Shown here piece by piece: positions 1 to 8,080 of a DNA stretch of 64,000 bases. The DNA comes from an uncultured Acidimicrobiales bacterium (GTDB lineage: Bacteria > Actinomycetota > Acidimicrobiia > Acidimicrobiales > SHLQ01). The position numbers and the translations under genes are program-made. Position 1 is the stretch's first letter. Each line of letters opens with the position of its first letter. The notes below the pieces were generated by a model, which saw nothing but the letters and a program-made list of their open reading frames with translations, made no database searches and had not been told where the DNA came from. Location of the stretch: positions 1 through 64,000 of the forward strand of contig CALHTF010000043.1 of the NCBI GenBank assembly GCA_938038815.1, written 5' to 3'.

Positions 1-103
1 CCGCAGTCGGGTCGTACTCACAGGCGCTCGCGATGAGCGCAAGAACCGCAAGCGCAGTCACCGCGGCGTACCGTTGCCGCCGCAGTAATTTGAAGTTGTT
101 CAC
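1..103 (-). CDS. Lipoprotein, N-terminal fragment (runs off window)
   Basis: The reverse complement of the window's first bases reads as a typical lipoprotein N-terminus. It starts at a GTG preceded by a purine-rich GAGGGAA stretch, continues with a basic n-region (LLRRQRY), then a hydrophobic Ala/Leu/Val core, and ends in a lipobox IASAC with the lipidated cysteine at residue 28. Only 34 codons are inside the window, so the mature domain and function cannot be seen. The gene is divergent from the lipoprotein gene that follows, and the roughly 150 bases between them must hold both promoters. Confidence 0.6.
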   Translation of the reverse strand, partial: MNNFKLLRRQRYAAVTALAVLALIASACEYDPTA

Positions 104-250
104 GTTCCCTCGTTGGTGCGGATCGCCAATCCGGGTAGCGGGTTCCCCCCTCAGGGGAAAACAATCAAAGACAATGTAGTAGTACGAGGTTTCATAGGCT
201 GATGCCAAAACGGCAACGGTTGCTTGCGCCGAATATGGGTACTGTTGGCG

Positions 251-1000
251 ATGGTCATCTACCTAGACCGAACTACTCCGCTCGTGTGGCTGGTACTTCT
301 CGCCGCGCTACTCCTACCTTCATGTAGCTCGCCAGACCAAGTGTCTAGCGAGCAAGACGAGTCGACCGCTGCGACTTCAACGACGGTTGCTGCGACCACC
401 GCTCCCACGAGCAGTTCGGTGCCGCCGGTTCCAACCACCGAGCATGTTCCGGAGCCGCCAGAGGTCGCCGTTACTGCTGATGCGCCACTCGACCAGGTGC
501 TCGGTCTGGCCAGTGGTTGGTCACTTCGAGTTCCGGCTGCGTGGGAGATCGATGAGGACCCGCTCGCGACCTTTGAAGCCGGCGCCGAGCAGTTCGACGG
601 GGAATTCGGGATCCGAATACTTACCGCGGTCCAAACGTGGGGCGACCGCTTGGAGGGTGTGGCTGGCGGGCCAAACGGTGCGAACGTCATCGCCGTGGCG
701 ATACCAGCGTTCCCTCACCGCTTCGATCTCGGAAAGGCGGAACAGACGCTTTCTCGTGGCTTCGAAGCGAGTCCTCTTGAGGTTGTCGAACTTGGGGTCG
801 ATTTCGTCGACCTCGTTGGAACGGACTACGGAATCCTCGGCAGAGTCGTGTATCGAGATAACGACTTCGCAGCCGAAGAGGTCCTCTCCTTAACGGTTGG
901 TACCGGGCTCATGGATTCGCACGTGACCGTAACGATCACGATGCCGCTCGCCGAGGAGGAAACGGCGTATCGAATCGCCAATAGTGTTCGGCGACTTTGA
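251..1000 (+). CDS. Secreted lipoprotein of unknown function
   Basis: This is a predicted lipoprotein of about 249 residues. I chose the in-frame ATG; a TTG 27 bases upstream would add nine residues. The N-terminus has a hydrophobic stretch (LVWLVLLAALL) ending in a lipobox LLPSC, then a low-complexity Ser/Thr/Ala/Pro linker of about 50 residues typical of actinobacterial surface proteins. The remaining ~160 residues look globular, with mixed alpha/beta character and motifs such as WSLRVPAAWEID, which recall domains found in other actinobacterial lipoproteins, but I do not recognise the family. It ends about 40 bases before a converging tRNA gene. Function unknown. Confidence 0.7.
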   Translation: MVIYLDRTTPLVWLVLLAALLLPSCSSPDQVSSEQDESTAATSTTVAATTAPTSSSVPPVPTTEHVPEPPEVAVTADAPLDQVLGLASGWSLRVPAAWEIDEDPLATFEAGAEQFDGEFGIRILTAVQTWGDRLEGVAGGPNGANVIAVAIPAFPHRFDLGKAEQTLSRGFEASPLEVVELGVDFVDLVGTDYGILGRVVYRDNDFAAEEVLSLTVGTGLMDSHVTVTITMPLAEEETAYRIANSVRRL

Positions 1001-1038
1001 CGAGTAACCCGTGTGGGTGGATGAACGCCGTACGTAGG

Positions 1039-1111
1039 TAGGCCTGGTGGGAATCGAACCCACGACCGAGCGATTATGAGTCGCCTGCTCTAACCACTGA
1101 GCTACAGGCCC
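1039..1111 (-). tRNA. tRNA-Met (anticodon CAT)
   Basis: The reverse strand folds into a full cloverleaf. The acceptor stem is GGGCCTG/CAGGCCT, with a G-U pair at its first position. The D arm is GCTC/GAGC, the anticodon stem GGCGA/TCGCT holds loop CTCATAA, and the T arm GTGGG/CCCAC holds loop TTCGATT. The CAT anticodon and ACTCATAATCG context fit elongator methionine tRNA. An Ile2 tRNA with a modified CAT anticodon cannot be fully excluded from sequence alone. CCA is not encoded. Confidence 0.9.
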
Positions 1112-1158
1112 GTAAGGGTTGCACTCTAGCGGTGCAACGGGGTGCGGGGTCGGAGTGT

Positions 1159-1722
1159 TTAGCCTTCGCCAAGCCAGGCCGGTGCCCGGTCGAGGAGGAA
1201 GTCGCTCACGCTGTAGCACCGGTCGAACACATCGCACAGCTGTTCGCGGGCCAGGTAGATCCGCGCAAGCGATATCGAGACGTGAGCGGTTATGTGCAGC
1301 GACCGTTGAGGCGAGTCGGTAACCGCGCCAAACGAGTCGACGGCCGATACCTCGAGCGGCAGGTCGGGGCCGCCGATGCCGGCAAGGTCGGTGGCGAGCA
1401 CCAATAGGTCGGGGCCAACCGGCAGTGGCGGCAGCGCCCAGGTGAACACCATGGGGAGGCTGAGGTCTTCGCTCGGCTCATCATCGAGATCGAGGGTGAG
1501 CACTTCGTCTTCGAACGCCAACAGGGTCCGAGGCTCGACCTCTACCGCAAGGTGAAGATCGAGCGGGCCGCCACAGGCGTGTTCAGGGTGAAGGTCGACT
1601 TCGAAGGCCTGGCGCATCGAATAGGTCTCGACAAAGTGTCGTTCGTCGTGCACATGAAAACGGTGGTCGACGGCGTGATCTTTCAGATCCGCAATGAACC
1701 CCGCAATGTCGATTACAGCCAA
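1159..1722 (-). CDS. Conserved-looking hypothetical protein, cytosolic
   Basis: A 187-residue acidic protein without signal peptide or membrane segment. It starts MAVIDIAGF and is rich in His and Asp near the N-terminus (HRFHVHDERHF), followed by alternating hydrophobic/acidic stretches that suggest a beta-rich fold. I do not recognise the family. It is transcribed toward the tRNA-Met gene and is divergent from the inositol-phosphatase-like gene, with about 100 bases between the two starts. Codon usage matches the neighbours, so the frame is probably real although the function is unknown. Confidence 0.6.
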   Translation of the reverse strand: MAVIDIAGFIADLKDHAVDHRFHVHDERHFVETYSMRQAFEVDLHPEHACGGPLDLHLAVEVEPRTLLAFEDEVLTLDLDDEPSEDLSLPMVFTWALPPLPVGPDLLVLATDLAGIGGPDLPLEVSAVDSFGAVTDSPQRSLHITAHVSISLARIYLAREQLCDVFDRCYSVSDFLLDRAPAWLGEG

Positions 1723-1825
1723 CAGTCTCTCCGGTAGTGCCTGAACAAAACACGGTACTAGCCCACAGTGACAAACCTATTGGCGGGGTAGACGATCGAA
1801 GCGCTGGCTTGTGGTCAAATGGGGC

Positions 1826-2581
1826 ATGCAATCTCGTGACGTGCTCGACACACTGATTTGGGCCACCGATGCCGGCCATTCGGCGATGGTGGCGTTGAAC
1901 GACTGGGGTTCGCCGGGGGAGCGGCCCACCCAGTATTTGAGTGACGTGGCGGCCGACGATGCGATCATCGAGATCCTTCACGCCGAAGGTTTCGCAACCC
2001 TGAGTGAAGAGTCGGGTCACCTGTACTCCGACCGCGAGCTGACCGCGGTTGTCGACCCGCTCGATGGCTCGACCAACGCCGCCCGCCGGTTGCCCTGGTA
2101 CGCCACGAGCATCAGCGTGGTCGACGCCGACGGACCGTGGGTGTCGTTGGTCACCAACCACGTGTCGGGTCAGGCGTTTGCCGCCGTTCGAGGCGAGGGG
2201 GCAACGTGTAACTCGGTGCCGATCGCCAAGCGTCAACCGGTCGAGCTTTCCAACGCCATCATTTCGTTGTCGGGCATGGCCGCCACCAACCCGGGCTGGG
2301 CACAGTTCCGTTGTTACGGGGCACTAGCGCTCGACCTCACGGCGGTGGCGTTCGGGAACTTCGACGGCTACATCGATTGCTCGGTCGATGCCCACGGCGT
2401 GTGGGACTACCTCGGCGCGCTGCACGTCTGCCAGGAGCTCGGCATTCCGGTCGTCGACGCCCTCGGTCGCGACCTCGTGGTGCTCGACCACGCGGCCCGC
2501 CGCACACCCGTATGCGGGGTCGACCAAGCGCTACTCGACCAGCTTCTCGCCGCTCGCTCCAGCTGGCAGACCACCCAGTAG
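1826..2581 (+). CDS. Inositol monophosphatase family phosphatase
   Basis: A 251-residue member of the Li+-sensitive, Mg2+-dependent phosphomonoesterase superfamily (inositol monophosphatase / FBPase / CysQ). Metal-binding motifs appear in order: LSEESG (Glu61-Glu62), DPLDGST (Asp77, Asp80) and a C-terminal GVWDYLGA (Asp194). The substrate could be inositol phosphate, a histidinol-phosphate-like sugar phosphate or PAP, and the sequence does not decide. ATG was chosen; a GTG five codons upstream is possible. A Nudix hydrolase gene starts 14 bases after the stop, so the two are probably co-transcribed. A second, distinct family member lies at about 55.5 kb. Confidence 0.85.
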   Translation: MQSRDVLDTLIWATDAGHSAMVALNDWGSPGERPTQYLSDVAADDAIIEILHAEGFATLSEESGHLYSDRELTAVVDPLDGSTNAARRLPWYATSISVVDADGPWVSLVTNHVSGQAFAAVRGEGATCNSVPIAKRQPVELSNAIISLSGMAATNPGWAQFRCYGALALDLTAVAFGNFDGYIDCSVDAHGVWDYLGALHVCQELGIPVVDALGRDLVVLDHAARRTPVCGVDQALLDQLLAARSSWQTTQ

Positions 2582-2595
2582 GTACCCTGCGTCCT

Positions 2596-3135
2596 ATGAA
2601 GTCCCCCCGCTATCTCGCCCTGCGACTGCTTGGCGTGCTGCCCCAAGATCTACGTCGCAAGCTCGTCCAGACGATCGCCCCGTCGTACATGCTCGGTGCC
2701 ATCTGCTGGATCGAGCACCCAGACGACGGCACCGTCTTGTTGGTCAAGAACACCTACCGAGACAAGTGGGTGTTCCCCGGTGGGCTGGTCGACAAAGGCG
2801 AACGACCCTACGAAGCAGCCGTGCGAGAGGTACTCGAAGAGACCAACCTGCGGGTCGAGCTCACCTCGCCGCCAGTGGTAACGCTCGACCCAACCCTGCG
2901 CCGGGTCGAGTTCACCTACCGGGCCAAGTTTGTTGACGGCTGCTCGCCCGACGACCTCAAGATCGACCACATCGAGATCGTCGACTGCGGATGGTTCGCC
3001 CCCGAAGAGCTCCCCAAGATCGACCACGAATACGACGGACTCGCCCAAGCGGTCGGCCGCTCCGACGACGCCATGCAGCTTTTGTATGCAACTTGGGCCG
3101 ATGGTGAGCGTTTTCTCACACCGGGTGTAAAGTAA
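2596..3135 (+). CDS. Nudix hydrolase
   Basis: A 179-residue protein with a Nudix box at about residues 61-83: GGLVDKGERPYEAAVREV followed by LEETNL. This matches GX5EX7REUXEEXGU except that the final Gly is Asn. The family hydrolyses nucleoside diphosphates linked to another moiety using Mg2+ bound by the Glu residues. A tryptophan-containing WVFPGG segment precedes the box, as in many ADP-ribose or (d)NTP pyrophosphatases; the substrate is not predictable. The N-terminal ~30 residues (LALRLLGVLPQDLRRKLVQ) are an amphipathic extension. It lies 14 bases downstream of the inositol-phosphatase-like gene. Confidence 0.85.
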   Translation: MKSPRYLALRLLGVLPQDLRRKLVQTIAPSYMLGAICWIEHPDDGTVLLVKNTYRDKWVFPGGLVDKGERPYEAAVREVLEETNLRVELTSPPVVTLDPTLRRVEFTYRAKFVDGCSPDDLKIDHIEIVDCGWFAPEELPKIDHEYDGLAQAVGRSDDAMQLLYATWADGERFLTPGVK

Positions 3136-3173
3136 ACAGCTCACTACCGATTACCCAGTAACCAGTAGGTCTG

Positions 3174-3247
3174 GGGCGTTTAGCTCAGTTGGCTAGAGCA
3201 TCTCGTTTACACCGAGAGGGTCGGGGGTTCAAGTCCCTCAACGCCCA
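3174..3247 (+). tRNA. tRNA-Val (anticodon TAC)
   Basis: A complete cloverleaf. The acceptor stem is GGGCGTT/AACGCCC, the D arm is GCTC/GAGC, the anticodon stem TCTCG/CGAGA holds loop TTTACAC (anticodon TAC, valine), and the T arm GGGGG/CCCTC holds loop TTCAAGT. The discriminator base is A and CCA is not encoded. An intrinsic terminator follows directly. Confidence 0.93.
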
Positions 3248-3255
3248 CGAAAAAA

Positions 3256-3278
3256 GCGCTCCCTTTGGGAGCGCTTTT
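3256..3278 (+). terminator. Intrinsic terminator of tRNA-Val
   Basis: A perfect 8-bp GC-rich stem, GCGCTCCC/GGGAGCGC, with a TTT loop, is preceded by an A-run and followed by TTTT. It lies nine bases after the tRNA's last base, so it is the expected 3' end of that transcript. Confidence 0.85.
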
Positions 3279-3462
3279 GTCGTGGGCGAACGCCGCGGTG
3301 TTTCCGCCTCCGGCGACCGTTCTGTCGCCACGGAGGCTCGCCTCCCGGCGGTCAGAGTGGCGATTCGTAAGTAGTTGGGCAGGTCTTCTGAAAAAAGTCG
3401 AATAGCGTAATCATCGCTCCCCGGGCCTCGCTTGAGAGGGTGGGTTCTGTTTCCAAATGTTC

Positions 3463-3717
3463 TCAGGTGGTCGGCCTTTGGTCGTTGGGAAGCCAACCAG
3501 CTTGGCGGAGGATTTCGCCGCGGCGTAGGCCGAGGTGGTCCTCGATCGTGGCCATGTCATTGACGTTAGGGATGAGTTCGCCCTTCTTGAATCGGTAGAC
3601 CTCGGTACGGGTAAGGTTGGTTTCTTTTGCGAGGCTGTATCCGGTCTGGCCTGACGCTTTGAGTATTGCGCCTATGGCCTCAGCGTATTCGCTCGCTTCG
3701 GGGATCTTTGGTTCCAT
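3463..3717 (-). CDS. Small XRE-like helix-turn-helix DNA-binding protein
   Basis: About 84 residues forming one Cro/C1-type HTH unit. Helices are recognisable around AEAIGAILKASG, YSLAKETNLTRTEVYRFKKG (scaffold and recognition helices) and NDMATIEDHLGLRRGEILRQAG. It is probably a dimeric transcriptional regulator with no effector domain. In-frame ATGs also exist 7 and 22 codons upstream, and none has a convincing ribosome site; I chose the one that begins just before the HTH fold. No toxin-like partner is adjacent: the upstream neighbour is a divergent membrane-protein gene, so autoregulation or control of that gene is possible but unproven. Confidence 0.65.
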   Translation of the reverse strand: MEPKIPEASEYAEAIGAILKASGQTGYSLAKETNLTRTEVYRFKKGELIPNVNDMATIEDHLGLRRGEILRQAGWLPNDQRPTT

Positions 3718-3851
3718 ATATGTAGATGGTAAGACCATGCTGTGACACGACGGTGCCAGTAGCCGCAGCCGTCTGAGCAGCACCCGACCTGCGGACGAGT
3801 CGCTCAGCCTCTACGCTCAAATTGGTCCCTACATCACTCTGAGGAGTCACC

Positions 3852-4313
3852 ATGGACGCCAAGAACCTCATCGACGTCGACATCAACGCAATCCCGACCG
3901 TGCAACGCATGGTCGAAGCACCGGCTGTGCACGAGTCGGCCGCGCCCCCGGTCTTCACCAAGGGGCTGAGCACGCCGTGGTCCGCCGCCGTCTTTGCGAT
4001 GAGCGCCATTGCGCTGCTGGTTCTCGAAATTGTGGCCGCTGGTGCCGACCCGAATGCACCCGAGCCGAGCGAGCTTGTCGCCTCGATCGCTGGCTTCGTG
4101 GCCCTGTTCCTCGTAGCTACGCCGCTGTTCGCATTGTTCGGCAGCCGCATGGCTCCCGCCAGCGGACTGCTCGCCAGCGTTGGCCTGCTCGGATTCCAAG
4201 CCGAGTGCTTCATCGGTGGCCACACCGGCTTCTTCGCCGCCCCATTCTTGGCCGTCAACGTCGCGGTGCTTGGCCTGGTTGCGGTCTGTGGAGCGGCACT
4301 CGCTCGTCGCTAA
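3852..4313 (+). CDS. Hypothetical membrane protein, four predicted TM segments
   Basis: A 153-residue protein with a clear GAGGAG ribosome site about 7 bases before ATG. A roughly 40-residue soluble N-terminus (MDAKNLIDVDINAIPTV) is followed by four hydrophobic segments near residues 44-62, 76-97, 101-118 and 127-150. A cysteine and histidine pair sits between the last two (AECFIGGHTG). I do not recognise the family. It stands alone between a divergent HTH gene and an epoxide-hydrolase-like gene about 160 bases downstream. Confidence 0.65.
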   Translation: MDAKNLIDVDINAIPTVQRMVEAPAVHESAAPPVFTKGLSTPWSAAVFAMSAIALLVLEIVAAGADPNAPEPSELVASIAGFVALFLVATPLFALFGSRMAPASGLLASVGLLGFQAECFIGGHTGFFAAPFLAVNVAVLGLVAVCGAALARR

Positions 4314-4471
4314 ACGGCGAAGCCAGCTTGAAAGGTTTGCGTCAGCAAATCCTCCCGCGGGCGGATTTCGTGCCGGTGCGAGGTTGGCCGACCACTCCCG
4401 GTGGTAGTCGCGGGGCGCGGTAGAGGCGCAACCGATGGGCGCCGTGCGGGGGAGGTGGCTACAGTCCTGCC

Positions 4472-4855
4472 ATGACTCCTCTCGAAACCGTAAATGAGTT
4501 CATCCGACGCGTTGTGGCCGGCGACGTCGACAGTGCGTGCGAGCTGGTGACCGACGATGTCGAATACGACAACGTGCCCATGGGCAAGAACCACGGACCC
4601 GAAGGCATCAAGGCGTTCCTCGGAGCCATGGGTAGCGGCCCGGTCGAAAACATCGAGTTCATCATTCATCGCGAGACCGCAACCGGAAACATCGTGATGA
4701 ACGAACGTACCGATCGGTTCGTCATCGGCGGCACCAACTACGACCTGCTGGTCGCCGGGGTCTTTGAGGTCACGAACGACGGCAAGATCTCGTTGTGGCG
4801 CGACTACTTTGACATGGCGGTCGTGAACGACCTGATGGCCGCATTGGCCGGCTAG
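4472..4855 (+). CDS. Limonene-1,2-epoxide hydrolase family protein (SnoaL-like fold)
   Basis: A 127-residue cone-shaped NTF2/SnoaL-fold protein. The catalytic pattern of limonene-1,2-epoxide hydrolase can be traced: Arg79 and Asp81 in NERTDRF, and Asp111 in SLWRDYFD, equivalent to the Arg/Asp/Asp triad of the Rhodococcus enzyme. The length is close to the family norm. It likely hydrates a small hydrophobic epoxide in the cytosol, with the natural substrate unknown. Non-enzymatic SnoaL-like members exist, but the preserved triad favours catalysis. It lies 55 bases upstream of a methyltransferase gene in the same direction. Confidence 0.8.
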   Translation: MTPLETVNEFIRRVVAGDVDSACELVTDDVEYDNVPMGKNHGPEGIKAFLGAMGSGPVENIEFIIHRETATGNIVMNERTDRFVIGGTNYDLLVAGVFEVTNDGKISLWRDYFDMAVVNDLMAALAG

Positions 4856-4910
4856 CCGGTGCTCGGCCCGTCCCTGGTCACGACCCGGTGGCCTGGGCCG
4901 ATAGGCACTG

Positions 4911-5819
4911 GTGGACAACATGACGAAGCAGGACAAATGGATGGAACTGTCCGACCTGATCGTCGATTTCCGCGCCGACGGGTCGCGGCACCCGGTAGAA
5001 GTGGCCGATGCGGTCGCCGCCCTGGAAGACGCCCCGTTCGCGTCAAGCAAGCGACTCGCCGAACGGTTGCCCCAAACGAATGGCGTGTACGACCCGGCCG
5101 GGGTCGACGGTGTACTCCTTCGGTCGCACCTCGAACTGCAACGCCTCGCCGAGGAAGTTCAACACGGACAGCGAGTAACGCGACTACTCCGACCGTTCCT
5201 TGACCTCATCGACGGCCCCAAGCGCATCGTCGATGTTGGTTGTGGCCTTGGGTATCTGGTGCGGTATTTCGCCAGCACCGGTTCGCTCGGCGACGACGTC
5301 GAGGTGGTGGGGTTCGACTTCAATCAAGGACTCTTAGGGGCCGCCCAGAAGCTGGCCGATATCGAGGACCTCGACTGCAACTTTGTGGCCGGCGACGCGT
5401 TCGAGTTGGAGACCGAGGCCACGCTGTACATCTCGTCGGGGGTGATCCATCACTTCTCGGTACCCGACCTGCCCGACTTTTTCGCTCGTCAACACGCAAC
5501 CGGCGCCGCGGGTTGTTTCCACTTCGACGTTGCACCGACCTGGATCACCCCGCTCGGTGCCTGGGTGTTTCACCGAGCTCGCATGCGCGAACCATTGGCC
5601 CGCCACGACGGCGTTCGGTCCGCGCTACGCGCCCACACCGACGCCGACCTCGTGCGCTCCCTGCACGAGGGTGCGCCCGACTGGGAGGCCTTGTTGTTCG
5701 ACGCCACCGGTCGCCGCATGGCGGTGCTCAACGTGATGCGGCCGGTCATCGGCATGAAGCCCGACCTCGTCGGCCCCTATCGCCAGGCGCTCGGCAACTT
5801 GGCGCGGAGGCTCTCATGA
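4911..5819 (+). CDS. SAM-dependent class I methyltransferase
   Basis: A 302-residue protein. Residues 107-115 form motif I (VDVGCGLGYL), followed by the acidic end of beta-2 (VVGFDFNQ) and a post-motif GDAF/SSGVIHHF region typical of Rossmann methyltransferases. The N-terminal ~100 residues are helical and may set substrate choice. The substrate is unknown. Start is GTG, with an ATG three codons on as alternative. Its TGA overlaps the ATG of the next membrane-protein gene (ATGA), so the two are translationally coupled. Confidence 0.8.
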   Translation: MDNMTKQDKWMELSDLIVDFRADGSRHPVEVADAVAALEDAPFASSKRLAERLPQTNGVYDPAGVDGVLLRSHLELQRLAEEVQHGQRVTRLLRPFLDLIDGPKRIVDVGCGLGYLVRYFASTGSLGDDVEVVGFDFNQGLLGAAQKLADIEDLDCNFVAGDAFELETEATLYISSGVIHHFSVPDLPDFFARQHATGAAGCFHFDVAPTWITPLGAWVFHRARMREPLARHDGVRSALRAHTDADLVRSLHEGAPDWEALLFDATGRRMAVLNVMRPVIGMKPDLVGPYRQALGNLARRLS

Positions 5820-6328
5820 TCGCCGTGGTGCTTTGCGTGCTGGCCTTGGTCGACGCGGCGTTCTCGGGGTTTCGGGCCTTCGCCGGTCGAGACGGACGCA
5901 TCAACAAACGCCAGGCCAAGATCGAGGCGGCGGGTGTCGGGGTGGTCGCCGGACTCGTCGCTTTGGCCCTATTGGCGGTGCTGTTTCTCGGCGGGATCGC
6001 CGCCGGTTGGTACAGCTACGACGAACTCACATCGGCCGGTCGACGCATGTTGGTGGTGTACGCCCTGTTCGCAGCGCTCATCACCGTCGGGTTTGGCGCC
6101 TACTTCTCCAATGCGCTCGAAGTGCGAAGCCTAGGCACCGTGCTGGTTCTCGGCCCCGGCACCTTGTTTCGCCCGCCCGTTATCTTGGCCGGTGCGCTGG
6201 CGGCCGCCATTGGCTCGAGTGCCGCCATCGGGGCCGCGGCGTTTGTGGCTGCGGTCGTGATGTTGAGTGTCGAGGCCATCCTCAACCGGCGTTTTTCGGC
6301 CCAGCTAGCTGCTCATCCGTTTGGTTAG
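5816..6328 (+). CDS. Hypothetical integral membrane protein coupled to methyltransferase
   Basis: A 170-residue hydrophobic protein whose ATG overlaps the TGA of the methyltransferase by four bases. Four or five hydrophobic segments are visible: residues 1-15, 38-62, 78-96, 107-122 and 125-152. The first loop is basic (RAFAGRDGRINKRQAK) and probably cytoplasmic. I know no function. The coupling suggests stoichiometric production with the methyltransferase, perhaps acting on a lipid or membrane substrate (inference). Its stop overlaps the convergent stop of the acyl-CoA synthetase gene. Confidence 0.7.
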   Translation: MIAVVLCVLALVDAAFSGFRAFAGRDGRINKRQAKIEAAGVGVVAGLVALALLAVLFLGGIAAGWYSYDELTSAGRRMLVVYALFAALITVGFGAYFSNALEVRSLGTVLVLGPGTLFRPPVILAGALAAAIGSSAAIGAAAFVAAVVMLSVEAILNRRFSAQLAAHPFG

Positions 6329-7866
6329 ATGCCGGCCACCCGTCGGTCGTGGCCTTCCCAATGCGGTTCCCGCAGAACCTTGCGAGCGAGCTTGCCCACC
6401 GGCGACTTCGGTAGCTCGTCGGTGCCGATCTGCACACCGACTGGCTTCTTGTAGCTTCCGAGTCGATCCGCACACAACGCAATGAGTTCGTCGGAGGTGA
6501 CCGAGGCGTCGGGGCCGACCGTAACCACCGCGTACGGGCTCTCGCCCCACTTCTCGCTCGGCACGCCAAACACGGCGGCCTCGACCACATCAGGGTGGTC
6601 GGTGAGCACGTTCTCGAGTTCGGCCGGGTAGATGTTGTACCCGCCGGAGATAATCATGTCGCCTTTGCGGTCGAGCACGTACAGGTAGCCGTTGTTGTCG
6701 ATGCGGCCGATGTCGCCGGTGAGTACCCAGCCGTCGCGCATTCGCTCGGCCGTGGCTGCGGGATTCTCCCAGAACCCCTGCATCTGTCCGTCGCAACGGA
6801 TGGCGATCTCACCCTCGCCACCCAACGGAAGTGGCTCGCCCGAATCCGGGTCGACGATATCGATATCGCCGAAGGGGAGCGGACGGCCCGCCGAGCGCAG
6901 CGGTTCGGAACCTTCGACCTCGCCGAACCACTCCGAGGGTCCCATCATGGTGATCGGTACCGCCTCGGTCTGGCCGTACCCCTGGTACAAGCAGTCGCCG
7001 AGCACCTGTCGAGCCAACAGTGCCGTGTCATCCGCGATGGGTGATCCGCCGATCTGAATCACTTTGAGGTGCGACCAGTCGTGGTTCGTCACCGTTGGGT
7101 GCCGGGCGATGGCATTGAGCATCGACGGAACTAAAAACCCAAAGGTCACCCGCTCCCGAGCCATGGTTTCGATCACCTCGCCCGCATCGAAGGTGGGGAT
7201 CAAAAGGTTGGTGCCGCCGGCGAGCCACATCGGGGTGAAGAGGTAACCCGAACCATGCGAGATCGGCCCGGCATGCTGCAACACATCGCCCGCCTCAACC
7301 GGCGGAAAGGCGTAGTACCAGTCGCGCCCGGCATCGAGCCAGCTCTTGTGGGTGTAGCCAACCCCTTTCGCCGGACCCGTAGTGCCGCCAGTGTGGCGAA
7401 TGATGAACCAATCGTCGGGTTCAACCGGCGGATTGGGGTCGACGGCCGACTGGGAAGCCAGCCACGTTTCGTAGGTGTCGTCGCGCACCAGGACATGGTC
7501 GAGCGTCGCCACGTCGGCTTCGATTCCCTCGAGCGCTTCCCGGTGGCTGTCGCTAACCACCACAGCCTTGCAACCGGTATGGCTCAGCATGTGCACGTGG
7601 GCCTCGCGGCCGTTGCGCGGGTACAGCGGCACCCGGACCAAGTTTGCGGCGGCCGCCCCGCAGAAGAAGTCGACCGACTCGAATGTGTTGTCCTCGAGCA
7701 CGCCGACGCGGTCGCCGGGCTCGAGTCCAAGGGCGAGGAGCCCATTGGCCATTTGCAGGCCCCGCTCCCAAGCTTGAGCAAACGTCGCCCGCCGATCCCC
7801 CTCGATAATCGCCGTTCGGTCGGCGTAGTAGGTGGCCGATCGCCGCATCAAAGACCGAACGTCCAT
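6325..7866 (-). CDS. AMP-dependent acyl-CoA synthetase/ligase
   Basis: A 513-residue ANL-superfamily enzyme that activates a carboxylate with ATP to an acyl-adenylate and transfers it to CoA. The phosphate-binding loop TGGTTGPAKG is at 159-168, an adenine-pocket YGQTEAVP motif lies mid-protein, and TGDIGRIDNNGYLYVLDRKG precedes the hinge. SGGYNIYPAELE and the catalytic Lys492 in SPVGKLARK follow. The length fits medium- or long-chain fatty acyl-CoA ligases (FadD-like) or aryl-CoA ligases; the substrate is not decidable. It is a single gene, divergent from the Popeye-like gene and convergent with the membrane protein. Confidence 0.9.
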   Translation of the reverse strand: MDVRSLMRRSATYYADRTAIIEGDRRATFAQAWERGLQMANGLLALGLEPGDRVGVLEDNTFESVDFFCGAAAANLVRVPLYPRNGREAHVHMLSHTGCKAVVVSDSHREALEGIEADVATLDHVLVRDDTYETWLASQSAVDPNPPVEPDDWFIIRHTGGTTGPAKGVGYTHKSWLDAGRDWYYAFPPVEAGDVLQHAGPISHGSGYLFTPMWLAGGTNLLIPTFDAGEVIETMARERVTFGFLVPSMLNAIARHPTVTNHDWSHLKVIQIGGSPIADDTALLARQVLGDCLYQGYGQTEAVPITMMGPSEWFGEVEGSEPLRSAGRPLPFGDIDIVDPDSGEPLPLGGEGEIAIRCDGQMQGFWENPAATAERMRDGWVLTGDIGRIDNNGYLYVLDRKGDMIISGGYNIYPAELENVLTDHPDVVEAAVFGVPSEKWGESPYAVVTVGPDASVTSDELIALCADRLGSYKKPVGVQIGTDELPKSPVGKLARKVLREPHWEGHDRRVAGI

Positions 7867-8080
7867 GCCTGGTTCACTTCCTGTTGCTTAGGTCGGAATG
7901 TAGTACCCAACGCGGCGCGCACAAAAGAACGCTCGATCCCCCTTCGGACTTCGGGATCGTTTGCGGAAATTTTGCGCCAGAAGTGTCACTATGGGCACAG
8001 AAATGGCGGTGGGCGTTTGCGATGCTGATTGCCGAGACACACGTTCGGCGAAATTCGCCGTGGGCCGGGGGATCAAATCA

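Noticed and set aside
3185-3496. Open frame across tRNA-Val on the minus strand
   Set aside because: It covers the tRNA and its terminator; its RDLNPRPSRCKR stretch is the familiar false translation of a tRNA gene.
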